Shown piece by piece: positions 24,160 to 35,589 of a stretch of 64,000 nt of DNA (position 1 is the stretch's first letter; each line of letters starts with the position of its first letter). The DNA is taken from contig OY754470.1 in the NCBI GenBank assembly GCA_963575645.1, positions 49,073,201 to 49,137,200 of the forward strand, written 5' to 3'. Source of the DNA: Xanthostigma xanthostigma. Its lineage: Eukaryota; Arthropoda; Insecta; Raphidioptera; Raphidiidae. The notes below the pieces were generated by a model. It was not told the DNA's origin, did not search any database, and saw only the letters and a list, made by a program, of their open reading frames with translations. A program made the position numbers and the translations under genes.

Positions 24160-24667
24160 AACAATACTTTCATTTATTCTTGAATTAGAACGTGGAAACT
24201 GGGGGTTTGTAATAAGGGGTCAAGGAAACGCTTCTTAATTTTAATATTTTTATAAGCCTACAATATAATTTTTTAAAGCCGCCGAGAGAAATAGTTTATT
24301 TTCTAAAAAATAATATAATTGAAAATTCAGTTTTTGCATTGAAACTCGGAAATAGGAAGCTTGCAAAAAAGGAGCAATATAAACGCCATTTATGTTAAGT
24401 CTAGCGCCTTTTAGCCGCGCAGTGTAGAGAGTCTACTGTATGTATTTAATATTTGATTGGAGAGGATAAAGAAGTATTAACTGTACCATATGTGGACGCT
24501 GGTTTATGCATGCCGGAAAGCATTAAACGCGAAACAGCACACGGTAAACATACACGTAGAGTTCCTGCAGCAAAAAACTCAACTACGATGAAAAATATTT
24601 CGGCGCACCGCATAAATGTTAATTCAACAGCGTAATAATATATAGATAAAGCAGCGGTCATGTCTAT
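24160..24667. other. Non-coding stretch
   Basis: Open frames on both strands overlap at 24446-24661. I recognise no domain in either, and mutual overlap suggests chance. Confidence 0.45.
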
Positions 24668-24669
24668 TA

Positions 24670-25448
24670 GTCCAAGCGGTGACCGTACAAAAGATTGGGC
24701 TTTTAAAAACTAGAGCTTATTTAAAGCTTACCGTTTCAATGTTCTGGAATTAAAAATTTTAATCATCTCTTATGGAGCAGTTTAAATTGAAAAGATTTAA
24801 AAAATGACCCGTATTTTTTTTTAATTTAATATGTCAATGGGCTCTAAAAAATAAAAAAAATAAGTTTCGAGTGAAGAATTTGAAAACTCATATTTTTCGT
24901 TTAAAAATGTTTTTTTGTTTGTTTGTTCTACGATTTTTTTATGAGTTATTAGATGCGAAAGCAAAAGTGTCATTTTTGTTTTTAAATGCACATAACGTCT
25001 TTTTTTTTTAAAAGTGATTCCTTAATTTCATCGAATTTTCAACAATCGTGGACACCAATGGAAAAAAAACTGCAGCAACTTGTAGTTTGTCACAGTTTCT
25101 GAGTGATACTTTATGAAAAAAAAACGTACAAACATTAATAATTCCGCCATTTTTAACAAAATGGCGGTTAGATAACAAAAACAAAAAAATATAAATAATT
25201 CGTATTTAAATGACATATTAAGACAATAATTCCTAAACAAAAAAATCCAAGAAAAATTTAATATTTGCATTTTGAAGATAACATTCTCCACTTTCTAATG
25301 AGCTTTCGAAAATTGACGAAAGATCCTTCTTTTAGGAGCTATAAGTATTTGAAGACAAAAGTGGCACTTGTGCTTTGGCACGTTATCTGTTTTTAAAAAT
25401 AAAATTTTGGTGACGTCTAGTAGACGTTTGTACGGTCAGTGCTTGGAC
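24670..25448. mobile_element. 779-bp TIR element with TA target site
   Basis: Terminal repeats gtccaagcggtgaccgtaca (24670) and tgtacggtcagtgcttggac (ending 25448) are inverted with two differences. TA lies immediately outside both ends (24668-24669 and 25449-25450), as in Tc1/mariner-type insertions. The interior is T-rich; an 87-codon minus-strand frame within it is not transposase-like. Confidence 0.82.
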
Positions 25449-25450
25449 TA

Positions 25451-26574
25451 TAATATGTGCATACTCCTGGAGACTATAACTTCTTTTTTCTCCTCGTATG
25501 TCGGAAAAAACTGTGATTAAAATTTCATTGTAATTTTACGCCCTGTGATCTTTTTGTGTTAATGTACCTATAAAAACTGTGTGACGTAAAAATGTTCCTT
25601 TTCGATGTGTGCTGTTCAAAGTTTTGATTACCGAAATGGGTTTGTTATATGAAATATTATTTTTTTTTGTATAAGAAAATGAGTACATGAAGATAATATT
25701 TATGAGTCACTCTTTCAGAATTTATAAATTTGAATACTTTATGGCCGGTTGTTACACTTCTTCTTTTTAAGTTTCAAATTAACCAATTAGATACTCGGAA
25801 TATTAACAAAGTAACAATAAAGTCAGTAGTTGAACTGACATCCTATAAGAATATGATATGTTCTTCAATTCTCTCTCTCTTTAAAGACTACAAGCAGAAG
25901 AAATGCTGTGTTCTCCATTTCCCCGTTTTTTCGTACTGCTTATGATAAATATACATACATATGCCCTCCTAATTTGTGGCTAACTGGAGAATTTTTGAGT
26001 AGCTTTGGTGCCGTATCATCGTTTTTAGAATGGTTCTTAATATGGTAATTTCTCCAATGGAGTCAAATGTATCCAAAGTTTTAAGTCTCTATCGCAATTC
26101 TAACTTGTACCTCAAATCGTTCGGAGTTTCTAATTTAAATAACCTGCTTTTTGATTTTAAAAAATCTGAAACTTGACAAATTTCTCAGATATTATCTTTG
26201 ACAGTAAGCGAAAAATCAAGCGTGAGACATTGATACCTTTTATAGTTTTACAGTCTTCCATTTTTTAAAAAAGGGCGTATCGATTTGTCTAGATTATCTC
26301 ATATATAGTTTAAACTCAACTCGTCTGCAGTTGTTTTAAAATAATGAAAAGTCTAAAACAAAATAAACTACATATGAATGAATGTGTCAAGCTGCAAGTA
26401 TTCATATTACGTAGACAGACAGATAGGCCTGTCTATTTACATTATAATATTATATCGACGGTGTTAAAGGTAAAAGAACGTAAATACGTAAAAATATCAC
26501 AAAGCATATATATTCTAAACATTTTAGCAACACGCTTTAACAGTTCAGGTCTAGTTCATTACTATATATTATAA
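25451..26574. other. Non-coding stretch
   Basis: No gene. Short frames at 25730-25945 and 26344-26574 lack signatures. Confidence 0.5.
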
Positions 26575-26960
26575 AACAAAGTCTGTCTGTCTGAACGCGA
26601 AAACTCAAAAACTACCAAACGGATTTTCCTACGGTTTTCACCAATGGAGGAAGTTATTCAAGAGAAAGTTTTATGTGTATAATATGTTTCGTGTAATATG
26701 ACGATGATTGTTGAAAAAATCAAGCCGACTGGGAGCTTTCATTGAAAACGCTGCCTAAACCCTTTGAGATATAACAAAACAATGTATGGTAGAATTGTTC
26801 CTCTGTTATAGGTGTACAGAAAAGTCCGCGATATCTTTTAAGGATTATACCCATTTTAATGCGTAGCGCTTTTCGTGAAAATCAATTTTGCTACGTAAGT
26901 CGAAGAAAAAACGGTGGCAATCTACAAGTTCAAGCGAAGCCGAACCGGGCCGCTACTAAA
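26575..26960 (+). mobile_element. Helitron-like element with degenerate 3' end
   Basis: It starts with a gtctgtctgtctgaacgcg block followed by aactaccaaacggattttcc, contains aaaagtccgcgat, and ends gcgaagccgaaccgggccgc then tacta. From memory this order is characteristic of a common insect non-autonomous Helitron-like family. The terminal ctag is mutated. A related 3' end lies at 52.58-52.65 kb. Confidence 0.5.
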
Positions 26961-27460
26961 ATTTAACTATTTACGAAAATATTTTGTTCAACTAAGTATA
27001 ATATAGGAATATATGAAAAATCATTTTATCGTGATACCGTTGATATGTTTTACAAATATACGTATTTTGTTGCACTGACAGACTAAAATGTGCTCAGATA
27101 TTCATTACTTGTGTTTTGTATATTGTGTCTTTATGCATCTTTATTGCAAACATTCATCAGTTAGTAATCGCAATAATTTACGGCTTAAATAAATGAAAAT
27201 TGCTTTGAATAAGAATATTAAGATCACCATTGTTGACAATTATAAAAAAACAACAATTTAGTCATTTCTTGAGCACAACAATTTTATAATTTTAAGTAAA
27301 TTTTGACAGCAATGCATCCATCTCCAGCAAATGCTGAAGTTACAGTTCAGTTTTGCTGACAATCAAGCTCTTGAAATCTCACTAATTGTCTCATATTCGT
27401 CGAATCGTTCAAATTAAAACTTCCAAATGGGCCTTCAGTAGCGGCGTATCCGTTTGAAAT
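26961..27460. other. Non-coding stretch upstream of the tandem array
   Basis: No gene or recognised repeat. A gcggcgtat motif just before the array (about 27441) has a near match, gcggcgttt, just after it (28411). Confidence 0.45.
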
Positions 27461-28383
27461 TTAGAACCAGCTCTTTATCATATTTCCAGTTCATTAGCTT
27501 GTGAAAATCATTTGAAAATTCTAGTTGTACTTTTGCTAAATTCTCGGATTAGAATCAGATAATTGAAAGCTTGATTTAGAACCAGCTCTTTATCATATTT
27601 CCAGTTTATTAGCTTGTAATAATCATATGAAAATTCAAGTGGTACTTTTGCTAAATTCTCGGATTAGAATCAGAAAATTGAAAGCTTGTTTTAGAACCAG
27701 CTCTTTATCATATTTCCAGTTCATTAGCTTGTAAAAATCATTTGAAAATTCTAGTGGTACTTTTGCTAAATTCTCGGATTAGAATCAGAAAATTGAAAGC
27801 TTGATTTAGAACCAGCTCTTTATCATATTTCCAGTTTATTAGCTTGTAATAATCATATGAAAATTCTAGTGGTACTTTTGCTAAATTCTCGGATTAGAAT
27901 CAGAAAATTGAAAGCTTGTTTTAGAACCAGCTCTTTATCATATTTCCAGTTCATTAGCTTGTAAAAATCATTTGAAAATTCTAGTTGTACTTTTGCTAAA
28001 TTCTCGGATTAGAATCAGAAAATTGAAAGCTTGTTTTAGAACCAGCTCTTTATCATATTTCCAGTTTATTAGCTTGTAATAATCATATGAAAATTCAAAT
28101 GGTACTTTTGCTAAATTCTCGGATTAGAATCAGAAAATTGAAAGCTTGATTTAGAACCAGCTCTTTATCATATTTTCAGTTTATTAGCTTGTAATAATCA
28201 TTTGAAAATTCTAGTGATACTTTTAATAAATTCTCGGATTAGAATCAGAATTGAAAGCTTGTTTTAGAACCAGCTCTTTATCATATTTCCAGTTTATTAG
28301 CTTGTAATAATCATATGAAAATTCTAGTGGTACGTTTGCTAAATTCTCGGATTAGAATCAGAAAATTGAAAGCTTGTTTTAGA
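27461..28383 (+). repeat. Satellite-like tandem array, 8 units of about 115 bp
   Basis: Units begin at 27461, 27576, 27691, 27806, 27921, 28036, 28151 and 28264; the last-but-one spacing is 113 because of a 2-bp loss. Each starts ttagaaccagctctttatca and ends near aattgaaagcttg. Two alternating types are visible: cagttcattagcttg with aatcatttg, and cagtttattagcttg with aatcatatg. The order is A-B-A-B-A-B, then a hybrid, then B. The unit length is not a multiple of three, so the open frame at its end is incidental. Confidence 0.95.
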
Positions 28384-28681
28384 ATAGCATTGGAAACCAT
28401 ATATAAACAGCGGCGTTTCTATACCATACATTCAACATACAGTCTACGCGTAATGATAGTAAGCACACACAGTTTATCACAAAGCGCGACATTTTCATTT
28501 TGTCTGATTTCAATTAAAACTACGCTGGGTTTTCTATTTAATATACTCAAGGGTTGGGCAGATTTTAAAGTTAATGTTATAAATGAACAGAATACAGAAA
28601 AATAGTCGTTTGACTCTTATGTTTTTAAGGTCAGCAACAGCTATAGTTAGTTGTTCTTACCAAAAATCTTCAAAATCTTGA
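28384..28681. other. Array flank with a TATA-like motif
   Basis: The string catatataaacagcggcg lies at 28398-28414, directly after the array. It resembles a TATA box, but no transcript start or coding frame supports a promoter. Confidence 0.3.
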
Positions 28682-28963
28682 AAATATATTGCACAAACGG
28701 GGAAATATTGTGCCGTCTGTTGTCAAGATTGCGCAATATCCCGTCAGTTAATCTCAAGTAGCGGTCGTTTCAACAAGTCGTCTCAACTACGCCTCATCAA
28801 GAAAGCCAAAAGACAATTTATTGTTGAATTTATCGAGGTGTATCGTGGTCTTCCGGCTCTGTGGGATGTGAAGTCCAAAGATTATAGTAATCGTGACAAC
28901 ATGATGACTAAAGTTCTGGGACTGTTTGCACAATGTGGCTGTACCGTCTGTGCTCGCAATTGA
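28682..28963 (+). pseudogene. MADF-domain protein fragment
   Basis: A 93-codon open frame (no clear start codon) contains [19 protein letters not shown] at residues about 48-66, with an aromatic Trp at residue 61 followed by the NR pair of MADF (Myb/SANT-like DNA-binding) domains. The second half of the domain, with its usual second Trp, is not recognisable, and a stop follows at 28961. MADF proteins occur as host regulators and as partners encoded by PIF/Harbinger transposons. The surroundings carry repeated attgcacaata and cgtctagggaccg/cgtctatgggcc ends at 29036-29105, which favours a transposon remnant. Start and strand are set by the frame. Confidence 0.65.
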
Positions 28964-29108
28964 GCAATATATTGCACAACCTTCAACATCGCCTCCATTT
29001 TTTGCACAAACAAAAATATTGTAAAATAATATTGACCGTCTAGGGACCGCCGTCAAAATATTGTACAACTCACATTGCACAATAATATTGAGCGTCTATG
29101 GGCCGCTT
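28964..29108. mobile_element. Repeat-rich end next to the MADF fragment
   Basis: Two versions of a terminal-like block, aataatattgaccgtctagg and aataatattgagcgtctatg, lie 54 bp apart (about 29030 and 29084), followed by ggccgcttaa. Read on the minus strand this looks like a Harbinger-type end (ggcccatagacg...caatatt). No matching left end was found. A similar attgcacaatat-rich segment lies at 62230-62490. Confidence 0.4.
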
Positions 29109-29187
29109 AATATAAATTATTGTACTGTTGCATAATTGATCATTACTTGATTTATCGTGTTTATCTAAAAACGCAGTAGTCTATTGA

Positions 29188-29400
29188 AAAACGTGGCCAA
29201 ATAAATATGATACCCGCAACACACAGATTACTCTTAAACATAAAACAGCCTTCTTTGAGAAATCAGTTTCATATACAGGACTCAAAATGTTTCACTCGTT
29301 ACCGCAAGAAATAAAATGTCTCAAAGGCGATCAGTTTAAAAAAAAGTTAAAAGCACATCTTGTAGGAACTGTGTCTTATAATATCTCAGATATATTTTGA
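29188..29400 (+). pseudogene. LINE reverse transcriptase, C-terminal fragment
   Basis: A 70-residue open frame reads from NKYDTRN through FFEKSVSYTGLKMFHSLPQE to QFKKKLKAHL and a natural stop. The spacing of the Phe...Ser...Gly...SLP and FKKxLK motifs is that of the extreme C-terminus of ORF2 in insect non-LTR retrotransposons (Jockey/CR1-like). The frame is closed upstream by a stop at 29185, so the polymerase core is missing: a 5'-truncated copy. Downstream, aataaagaac at 29443 and an AT-rich tail near 29470 would be its 3' end. Confidence 0.8.
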
Positions 29401-29470
29401 TTTTTCATTTGTTTTGACGACTGTATCCATACTTGGCTCTACAAATAAAGAACTATTCTATTTATTCTAT

Positions 29471-30698
29471 TGATGGAGTGTGAACAGTTAAACGTTATAA
29501 AAAATAAATATTCTAAGTGCAAGTAATTAGTTTGTTTTTTATTTACAAACTTTTTAAGTGTTAAGTATTTATCGTTTAATCGTGTCCCATTTCCATCGAG
29601 GTTGTGATCTTTGGAGCTATACGATAATGACACTTATGGTAAGAATATTCATTTTTAGATCATCAGTATCATTATATACTTTCCTTCTTGAAATCAGAAG
29701 GGATCCTTCTCTTACTTCTTGTGAATATATGATAATAATTAAATAATAAACTATAAAATATTTATACCTTCGTATTTTCTTATCATGGAAAATGTTAATT
29801 AAAGATTTTGATATTTTTTGAAAATAAAAATCTATCGAACATAATAGGATGCGGCAAAATATAAAGATTCATCCCTTAGTTCTACCCCTAAATTATTCTT
29901 ATTTTGTAATTTTGTTTATACGTTGTTGTATGGCGGTTTACATAACACACCTGTCTGTAAAATTTGGAAAGATGGCGGAGTTATGTAGGAAATTTCAAAA
30001 TCAGGTAAAATGATTAATACAATAAATTCTCAAATCAAACAGTTACAATATTACAATAACTGATCACGTTCACATTTCAATAAGTTCTGATAGCCTTTTA
30101 CAAAAATATCTACGAATTTATATGTATTGCGTAATAGTACTTCATTAGATTTGATGTCACCAGCTGGTCAGTTTCAAAATGTAGATACAGCGGTTCGAAA
30201 TAGGTGGATTTCCCACAGTTGTAAGACAGACAAATAAATGACGAATTTTAAGTTCTGTATTTTTGGAATTTGGTTACGAAACTCTAAAAATTCAATCTAG
30301 ATTCCCGACGTAGATTCAAGTGAAGGCCCCATCACTATTTTTTAAAATGTTCGTAAAATATCGGACAGCCCTGATAACATAATTCTCTCTAAATACTGCG
30401 TACATACATGTACCTATACATTACGAACAGTGCAGTAATTTGATTCAATTTTTTATACAATTTATTATAAATTACAACCGCAAGCTTGCATATAAAACGT
30501 TTACATTTTATTTATTTGACGCGTAATTTGCAATAACGGTAACAATTTTGTTTTGCAAACTGGACATATTTTATTTAATCAAAAATAACTGAACCATACA
30601 TTGCATTTTTATCTCAATTTATATAATTAATTAAACAATAATAACTTTAATACATTATTTATGATTTTTTTCGTTAATTAAATATTTAATATACAGTA
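29471..30698. other. Non-coding stretch
   Basis: No gene or recognised repeat. Confidence 0.5.
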
Positions 30699-30790
30699 GA
30701 ATATCGTTAATTAGAACTCCCATAATTCGAATTTCTTGTATTCCCTATGTTATATTTTCTTCGATAATCCGAACACCATCTCCGATAAAT
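30699..30790 (+). mobile_element. pogo/Tigger-like single terminus
   Basis: tacagtagaatatcgttaat followed by tagaactccc, attcgaa and tccgaaca resembles the terminal repeat plus subterminal motifs of pogo-like elements. The opposite end was not found, so this is a truncated copy. Confidence 0.4.
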
Positions 30791-30951
30791 TTTTACGGAG
30801 TTCAATAAAATCATACCTAAAATATAAGACACGTTTTCAAGTATAGAATTTCTGTTATTAATGCCGTCACAAACACGACCAGTAGTCATTACTGTGAGTG
30901 TTTTAGAAATCGAAAATGTCCGAGTGTCAAGTAAGAAAGAGATGTCTTATA

Positions 30952-31438
30952 CACAGGATGTCCCACGACATGACTGCCATAGCCTGGGACTGCGTTTCTG
31001 GGGTAATTTCAAGTCAAATATCTAATGAATATATACCCGGAACGCTATCCTTACTGAGCTAGAAGCATTTGAAATTTTAGATAAGTAGTAGTAGGAATTC
31101 CCTACTTATTTAAAAACCATTTAAAAAGAAATCGCTTTATTGAATTAGTTGCTCAAAATGTCCACCCAGTTGCTGTATCTACATAGTCTAGCTCTTCTTA
31201 GAATTGAAGTGGTAGCTCTGCGAAGAGTCTCAGGATCAGCACGAATAAATACTAATGGTGATTCACAGCCATCTGGTCTTTTTAATAATAACAAAACCAA
31301 CAGCCGAACCTAATACCTGCATTAGTGGGATTACTTATTTAAAATTTCAAATGCTTCTAGCTTAGTTAGGATAGCGTTTCGGGTATATGTTTATTAGACA
31401 TTTTTTACTTGAAAAATCACCCCAGCAACACAGTCTGT
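30952..31438. mobile_element. Foldback element with acaggatgtccc terminus
   Basis: Arms of about 85-90 bp (31015-31105 and 31333-31425) pair well, including ggaacgctatcctta and gaagcatttgaaatttta with their complements. The left end has about 30 bp, starting acacaggatgtcccacg, that is largely lost from the right end. The interior, 31140-31320, is non-coding. The terminus groups it with foldbacks at 12.94, 47.14 and 51.63 kb. Confidence 0.8.
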
Positions 31439-31450
31439 ATATTATTGAAG

Positions 31451-31840
31451 GGCGCAAACCGAGTTTGTTTCCCGTTTAGTGAACATGGGAAAAATTACGT
31501 TTTTACTTAAACATGGATAGCTGGTAGATTTTTTTTTTAATTTTCGATAGCAGCATTTTGTAGTAAATTAAAATTTCCATAAGAAATGTTTTTAGTGCTA
31601 AATCGGTGAATTCATTATTTTCAAATTAAATGAAATACGATTTTTATGAAATATTTAAACGATCATATCTTTGAAAATAATGAATTCACTGATTTAATAC
31701 TAAGGACCATTCTTATGAGAATTTTAATTCTCTACAAAATACTGATATCAAAAATTAAAAAAATTCTACCAGCTATCCATGTTTGAATAAAAACATCGTT
31801 TTTCCCTTTTTAATTAAATGGGAAACAAACTGTGTGCGCC
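31451..31840. mobile_element. 390-bp foldback with about 185-bp arms
   Basis: The left arm starts ggcgcaaaccgagtttgttt; the right ends aaacaaactgtgtgcgcc. Both contain catggatagctggtaga and gtgaattcattattttcaaa in inverted orientation, so nearly the whole element folds into one hairpin. It starts about 12 bp after the preceding foldback. Divergence between arms is moderate. Confidence 0.9.
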
Positions 31841-33444
31841 GATCTAGGAAACTGAAATTTTGGGAGAAATCTTTTTTGATTCAATGCTAAAACATTAGCC
31901 AAATAAACCGAAAAAATGAAAAAAAAATATAAATAAACACACTAACAGACATTCATTAAGGTCATTAATTATATTAACTTAAAACGATATCACAAAACCT
32001 CTTTGAACGGATATTCGAACCCACGACAGTTTGATCCAAAGACCAGCACGTTAACTTTTTTACCTTCCGCTATCCATATAATATTAATTTCTGAACGAAA
32101 TACTTCTAAATCCGGTTTGTTTTTAACAAAGAGAAAAACCCTCACACGTTTGGTGATTCTACACCACGCAATGCGTATATTTACCTTCCGCGTTTGGGAA
32201 TTGAGTGATCAAGAAGGCGGTTCTCTTGGGTGATTATCTCAGATTGAGATATTCGGACACCAATCTTTAATAGTCTGGAAAAAAGCTTACAGTAAAACGC
32301 TCAACTATAAACGCAGTGAAGATTTCTTTACTGAGTATTATAGTTTAAACTGTGTTGAATTTATTTCCATTCAAACGTTGATATTTATAAATGCAATTAT
32401 TTATGAGCATAATAATACTCAAATGAAATGAAAAAGGAATAAAATAATTTAACGCCATTTTATTATCACGTTCTTTATCTACTTTTAAATAGAAGATGGC
32501 GCTTAATTATAGACTGTTATATTGATTATTCTGATGTCTAGTTCAATGTAGGCTAGGGAAGGTGATTGTAAAACGAAGATAACAATTATTTTACCGTTTT
32601 TATTTTAACCACCCATTTAGTGCGTTTCCCAAATACACTATAATGCCACTAAGTTTTGTCAACTTTTTTTTTAAATGATTACGATGGGTGTTAAAAAATC
32701 CGTTTTGAGATCTACAAGTCTTTTTTGAATTTTTAAAATAATGTTCCCAATTTTGAATTTCACAACAAGAAGAACTTTTATTCAAAAATAAAATTCAAAT
32801 CCTGAAACGAAGTTAAATATTAAACTTGTAGATTAATATAGACACTGATGTTAGTTGTTGGATGTTTATAATATACAATAATCTTGAAGCTGAAAGCTAA
32901 GGTCGTTAGCGTCTGAAATCATAAAAATTCTAAAGAGTTTAACGAAATAAAAGTCACAATATATATATCAAAAACTATTGTTAGTCAGTTGATTTTCTGA
33001 GCTTTAAAATATAAAACTTTCAAAAGAGAAAGAAAATGTTATTGCATCTACCGATAGACCCCGTTATGCTGAAAAGTAACGTTTTCCAGAAATATCCATA
33101 TATCTTTACAGATAAAGAATAATCTTCAGGTACGAAGAGATATAGTAGAAAAATAGCTTTTGAATAAAAGCTGCAGCAATATGTTTTGTGTTATTGTAGC
33201 AAGATCTCATACTATTATACAGATGTTTTATAAATACCTGACGATAGAAAATAGATCACACTTTAAAGTTAAAGGCATCTCGTAAAAACTGTTCTTAGGA
33301 GAGAATGATGCAAACCTGAATAGTATAGTGTATAGTATAATGTAAATAGACTTATCTTTAAGAACTAAGAAGTAAAGCTATTTTGCCTATAATCATCAAA
33401 TTGTCGTGTAGAATGTAAAAACTGCTTGTCTCCGAGAAATAACA
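31841..33444. other. Non-coding stretch
   Basis: No gene. The 76-codon frame at 32003-32233 and smaller ones show no domain. Confidence 0.5.
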
Positions 33445-34006
33445 TTTTTTGACGTGATAACGTCTTATAAATTGATGAATCACCAATCTTATAAATTGAT
33501 AAAACACCGGCTGCATGTTCGAAAAAGTGTAACGCGTAACGTTCCTAACGTTCCGCCTGACCCTGTGCGTGCTTTTTGCTAATTTCTCGCTCAATTTAAA
33601 TCAGATCGGTTTAAAACCAGTCTTAAACGAAAGAGGAGAACATTTTACATAGATTTCGTATAACAGAATTTGCCTAAACAGTTTTTTTATACAAATTTAT
33701 ATAGAAAAATAGCTGTATAAATGCAACATGAAAACGGCTGAATTTCTAATGTTTAATTCAATTTTTTGACATTAGTATTCTGTGAAATGCAAAGCCTTCT
33801 AAGTTAACTATTGGAATAACTAATTTTTATTAGAACATAATACTTTGTAAGTTGCAAACGTCACTTTTGACATTTCTTATCATTCCGACACCAAGGATAA
33901 GCGGATTGAAACCAAATTTTGGGAGGTTTAGGTTATGTATTACGGAATACGTTATCACGTAAAACTATCGTCCGTAAACCGACTTTACAGACAACCAATT
34001 TTTTTT
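33445..34006 (+). mobile_element. Dispersed element E1, copy 3
   Basis: A complete E1, the shortest intact form (562 bp). The aacgtt/aacgcg minisatellite (about 33527-33552) is only 25 nt, and the 82-bp segment is absent as in copy 2. Otherwise nearly identical to copies 2 and 4. Confidence 0.88.
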
Positions 34007-34231
34007 GATGACTAGTTAGTTTTGCTACAAACTAAACTGACATAGAATGCTACAAGCTATCATTGATGCAAATTTGAGCTTTGTAAAATTGAGTATAATT
34101 TAGCATTTTTTTACCATTTTTAAAAATTTAAAGAGCTCACCTCACCGACGTTATTTAGTCATATCGGACAAAATTGCTATTTTCACTAGGACTATAGCTG
34201 GAGACTTTTAATTTATTATTATATACATCAA

Positions 34232-34520
34232 AAATAAAGAAAAGTACTTCTTACCACAACGGTAAGTTGTGTTAAGAGCTGATATTAAGTTTTTTATCAA
34301 ATGTAAAAAGAATCTAATGTTTTCCCTAAGTTCATCTCTGATTTAAAAAACAAGATTACTAATGAACGCGTTAAAAAAGCACAAGATACTGCTAACACCA
34401 AATGGCTCATTTTAGAAATCCAATTTTTACATAGTAAATTAGCTAAATTACTGTTGTGGTAAGAAGTAACTATTCTTTATTTTATATTTGTGTTTCAACC
34501 ACAGTGTTCTTAATATTTTT
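34232..34520. mobile_element. TIR element with gttgtggtaagaagtaac ends
   Basis: Inverted 29-bp blocks lie at 34232-34260 and 34453-34481 (each reads aagtacttcttaccacaac or its near complement). The right block is followed by aacaaaaata-type host repeat (tgtttcaaccacagtgttct, minus strand) seen also at 14.33 and 49.54 kb. The roughly 250-bp interior is unique. Confidence 0.65.
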
Positions 34521-34762
34521 ATTAAATTCATGTTTAGAAATCAAGATCTACTGGAAAGCCAGTCGTTAATATTTATGCCCAATCCTGTAGTTGGTGTAGC
34601 GTTTACAAGAATGTCAGTAATATTTGAACACAATATCATGGTGCATTGTATACAGGTACCATCAAACCAGCCAAAGGATGTTATGGATTTGTATGTCGTG
34701 TAAAAAGCGTTTACATTACTGTATCACGAAATATACAGAATGTCAGATGTGACTCTTTACAC

Positions 34763-34842
34763 CAGCATGTCAAACTCATATGATATTGTGGGCCACATTA
34801 TCTATTTTGTACTAAATTGGGTCCGCATGTCTTTAATATTAA
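34763..34842 (+). mobile_element. hAT-like left terminus
   Basis: cagcatgtcaaactcat then gtgggccacatt and gggtccgcatgt resembles the well-known terminus of hAT elements that reads ...gtgtcaaactcat...cgggccacatt. A G/C-rich ggcgggccgcg at 35408-35419 could be the degraded right end, but pairing is poor. Confidence 0.35.
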
Positions 34843-35343
34843 AAAAGCGAGTGTGCTTTAGACCACACTACTGATGTAAAACTTCTTCCTGCCATATATA
34901 ATAATGATACAATAATATTCGATAATCTATCACCATATTTTGATTAGACATCCTGATTTAACGACACAATAAAACCTCACTCCGTAAAATATTTATTAAC
35001 TAACCTACATTATTTCCCGTTACAAAATGCAGCAAAATTCGAAGAATACAAAAATAATCGTTTTCATTTTAAAAGTCAAATAGTTGTTAAAAAAAAGAAT
35101 TTCGATTAATGCTCCGTCTTTGTCGCACTCACTAACTTATATCTCCCTCTCAACTTCCAATATACGAAACGTAACTCTCTCTCTTACTATCTTTACTAAC
35201 TTGTATCTCCCTCTCAACTACCGTTTGCCTCGAACGATCACGCACCGTTCGCCTCGTCCGATGATGCACATCCGTAAACGCTTTCGTCAGGCATTTACCA
35301 GCTTACTTCGCAAGTCAAGCGTGCCTAAAAAAGTTTTACTTTA
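34843..35343 (+). repeat. 500-bp dispersed repeat R, copy 1
   Basis: It matches 59019-59514 at both ends: agctttagac...gtaaaa-cttcttcctgcc on the left and accagcttactt...aagtcaag on the right. This copy has two tatctccctctcaact blocks (35141 and 35206) where the other has one. The 86-codon frame is also not conserved between copies. The family is not identified. Confidence 0.7.
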
Positions 35344-35589
35344 AAAGTGTTAATAAAACACGATTGTTAGAATGATTATATTATAAAACTTAATGGTTTT
35401 TTAACGTCGCGGCGGGCCGCGAACCGAATTGTACGCAAACAGAATGTGTAGTCTCAAAGCATAGCCATACAACAAATTGAAATTGAAAAAGTCTTTGCGT
35501 AAAGGATCAATTGAAAAGAAATATTAATGATTTAATGAATATTGACTCTATTCAATAAATAGAGTAACTGTGATCCATTGAAGTTAATT
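35344..35589. other. Non-coding stretch
   Basis: Includes a G/C-rich ggcgggccgcg at 35408; nothing else is recognised. Confidence 0.4.

Noticed and set aside
24446-24661. Overlapping frames on opposite strands
   Set aside because: No recognisable domain on either strand; mutual overlap suggests composition, not coding.
27461-28383. CRISPR-like array
   Set aside because: Units are contiguous 115-bp repeats with no unique spacers, in a eukaryotic context.
28315-28605. 96-codon frame starting in the tandem array
   Set aside because: Unit length is not a multiple of three, and the frame begins inside satellite-like DNA.
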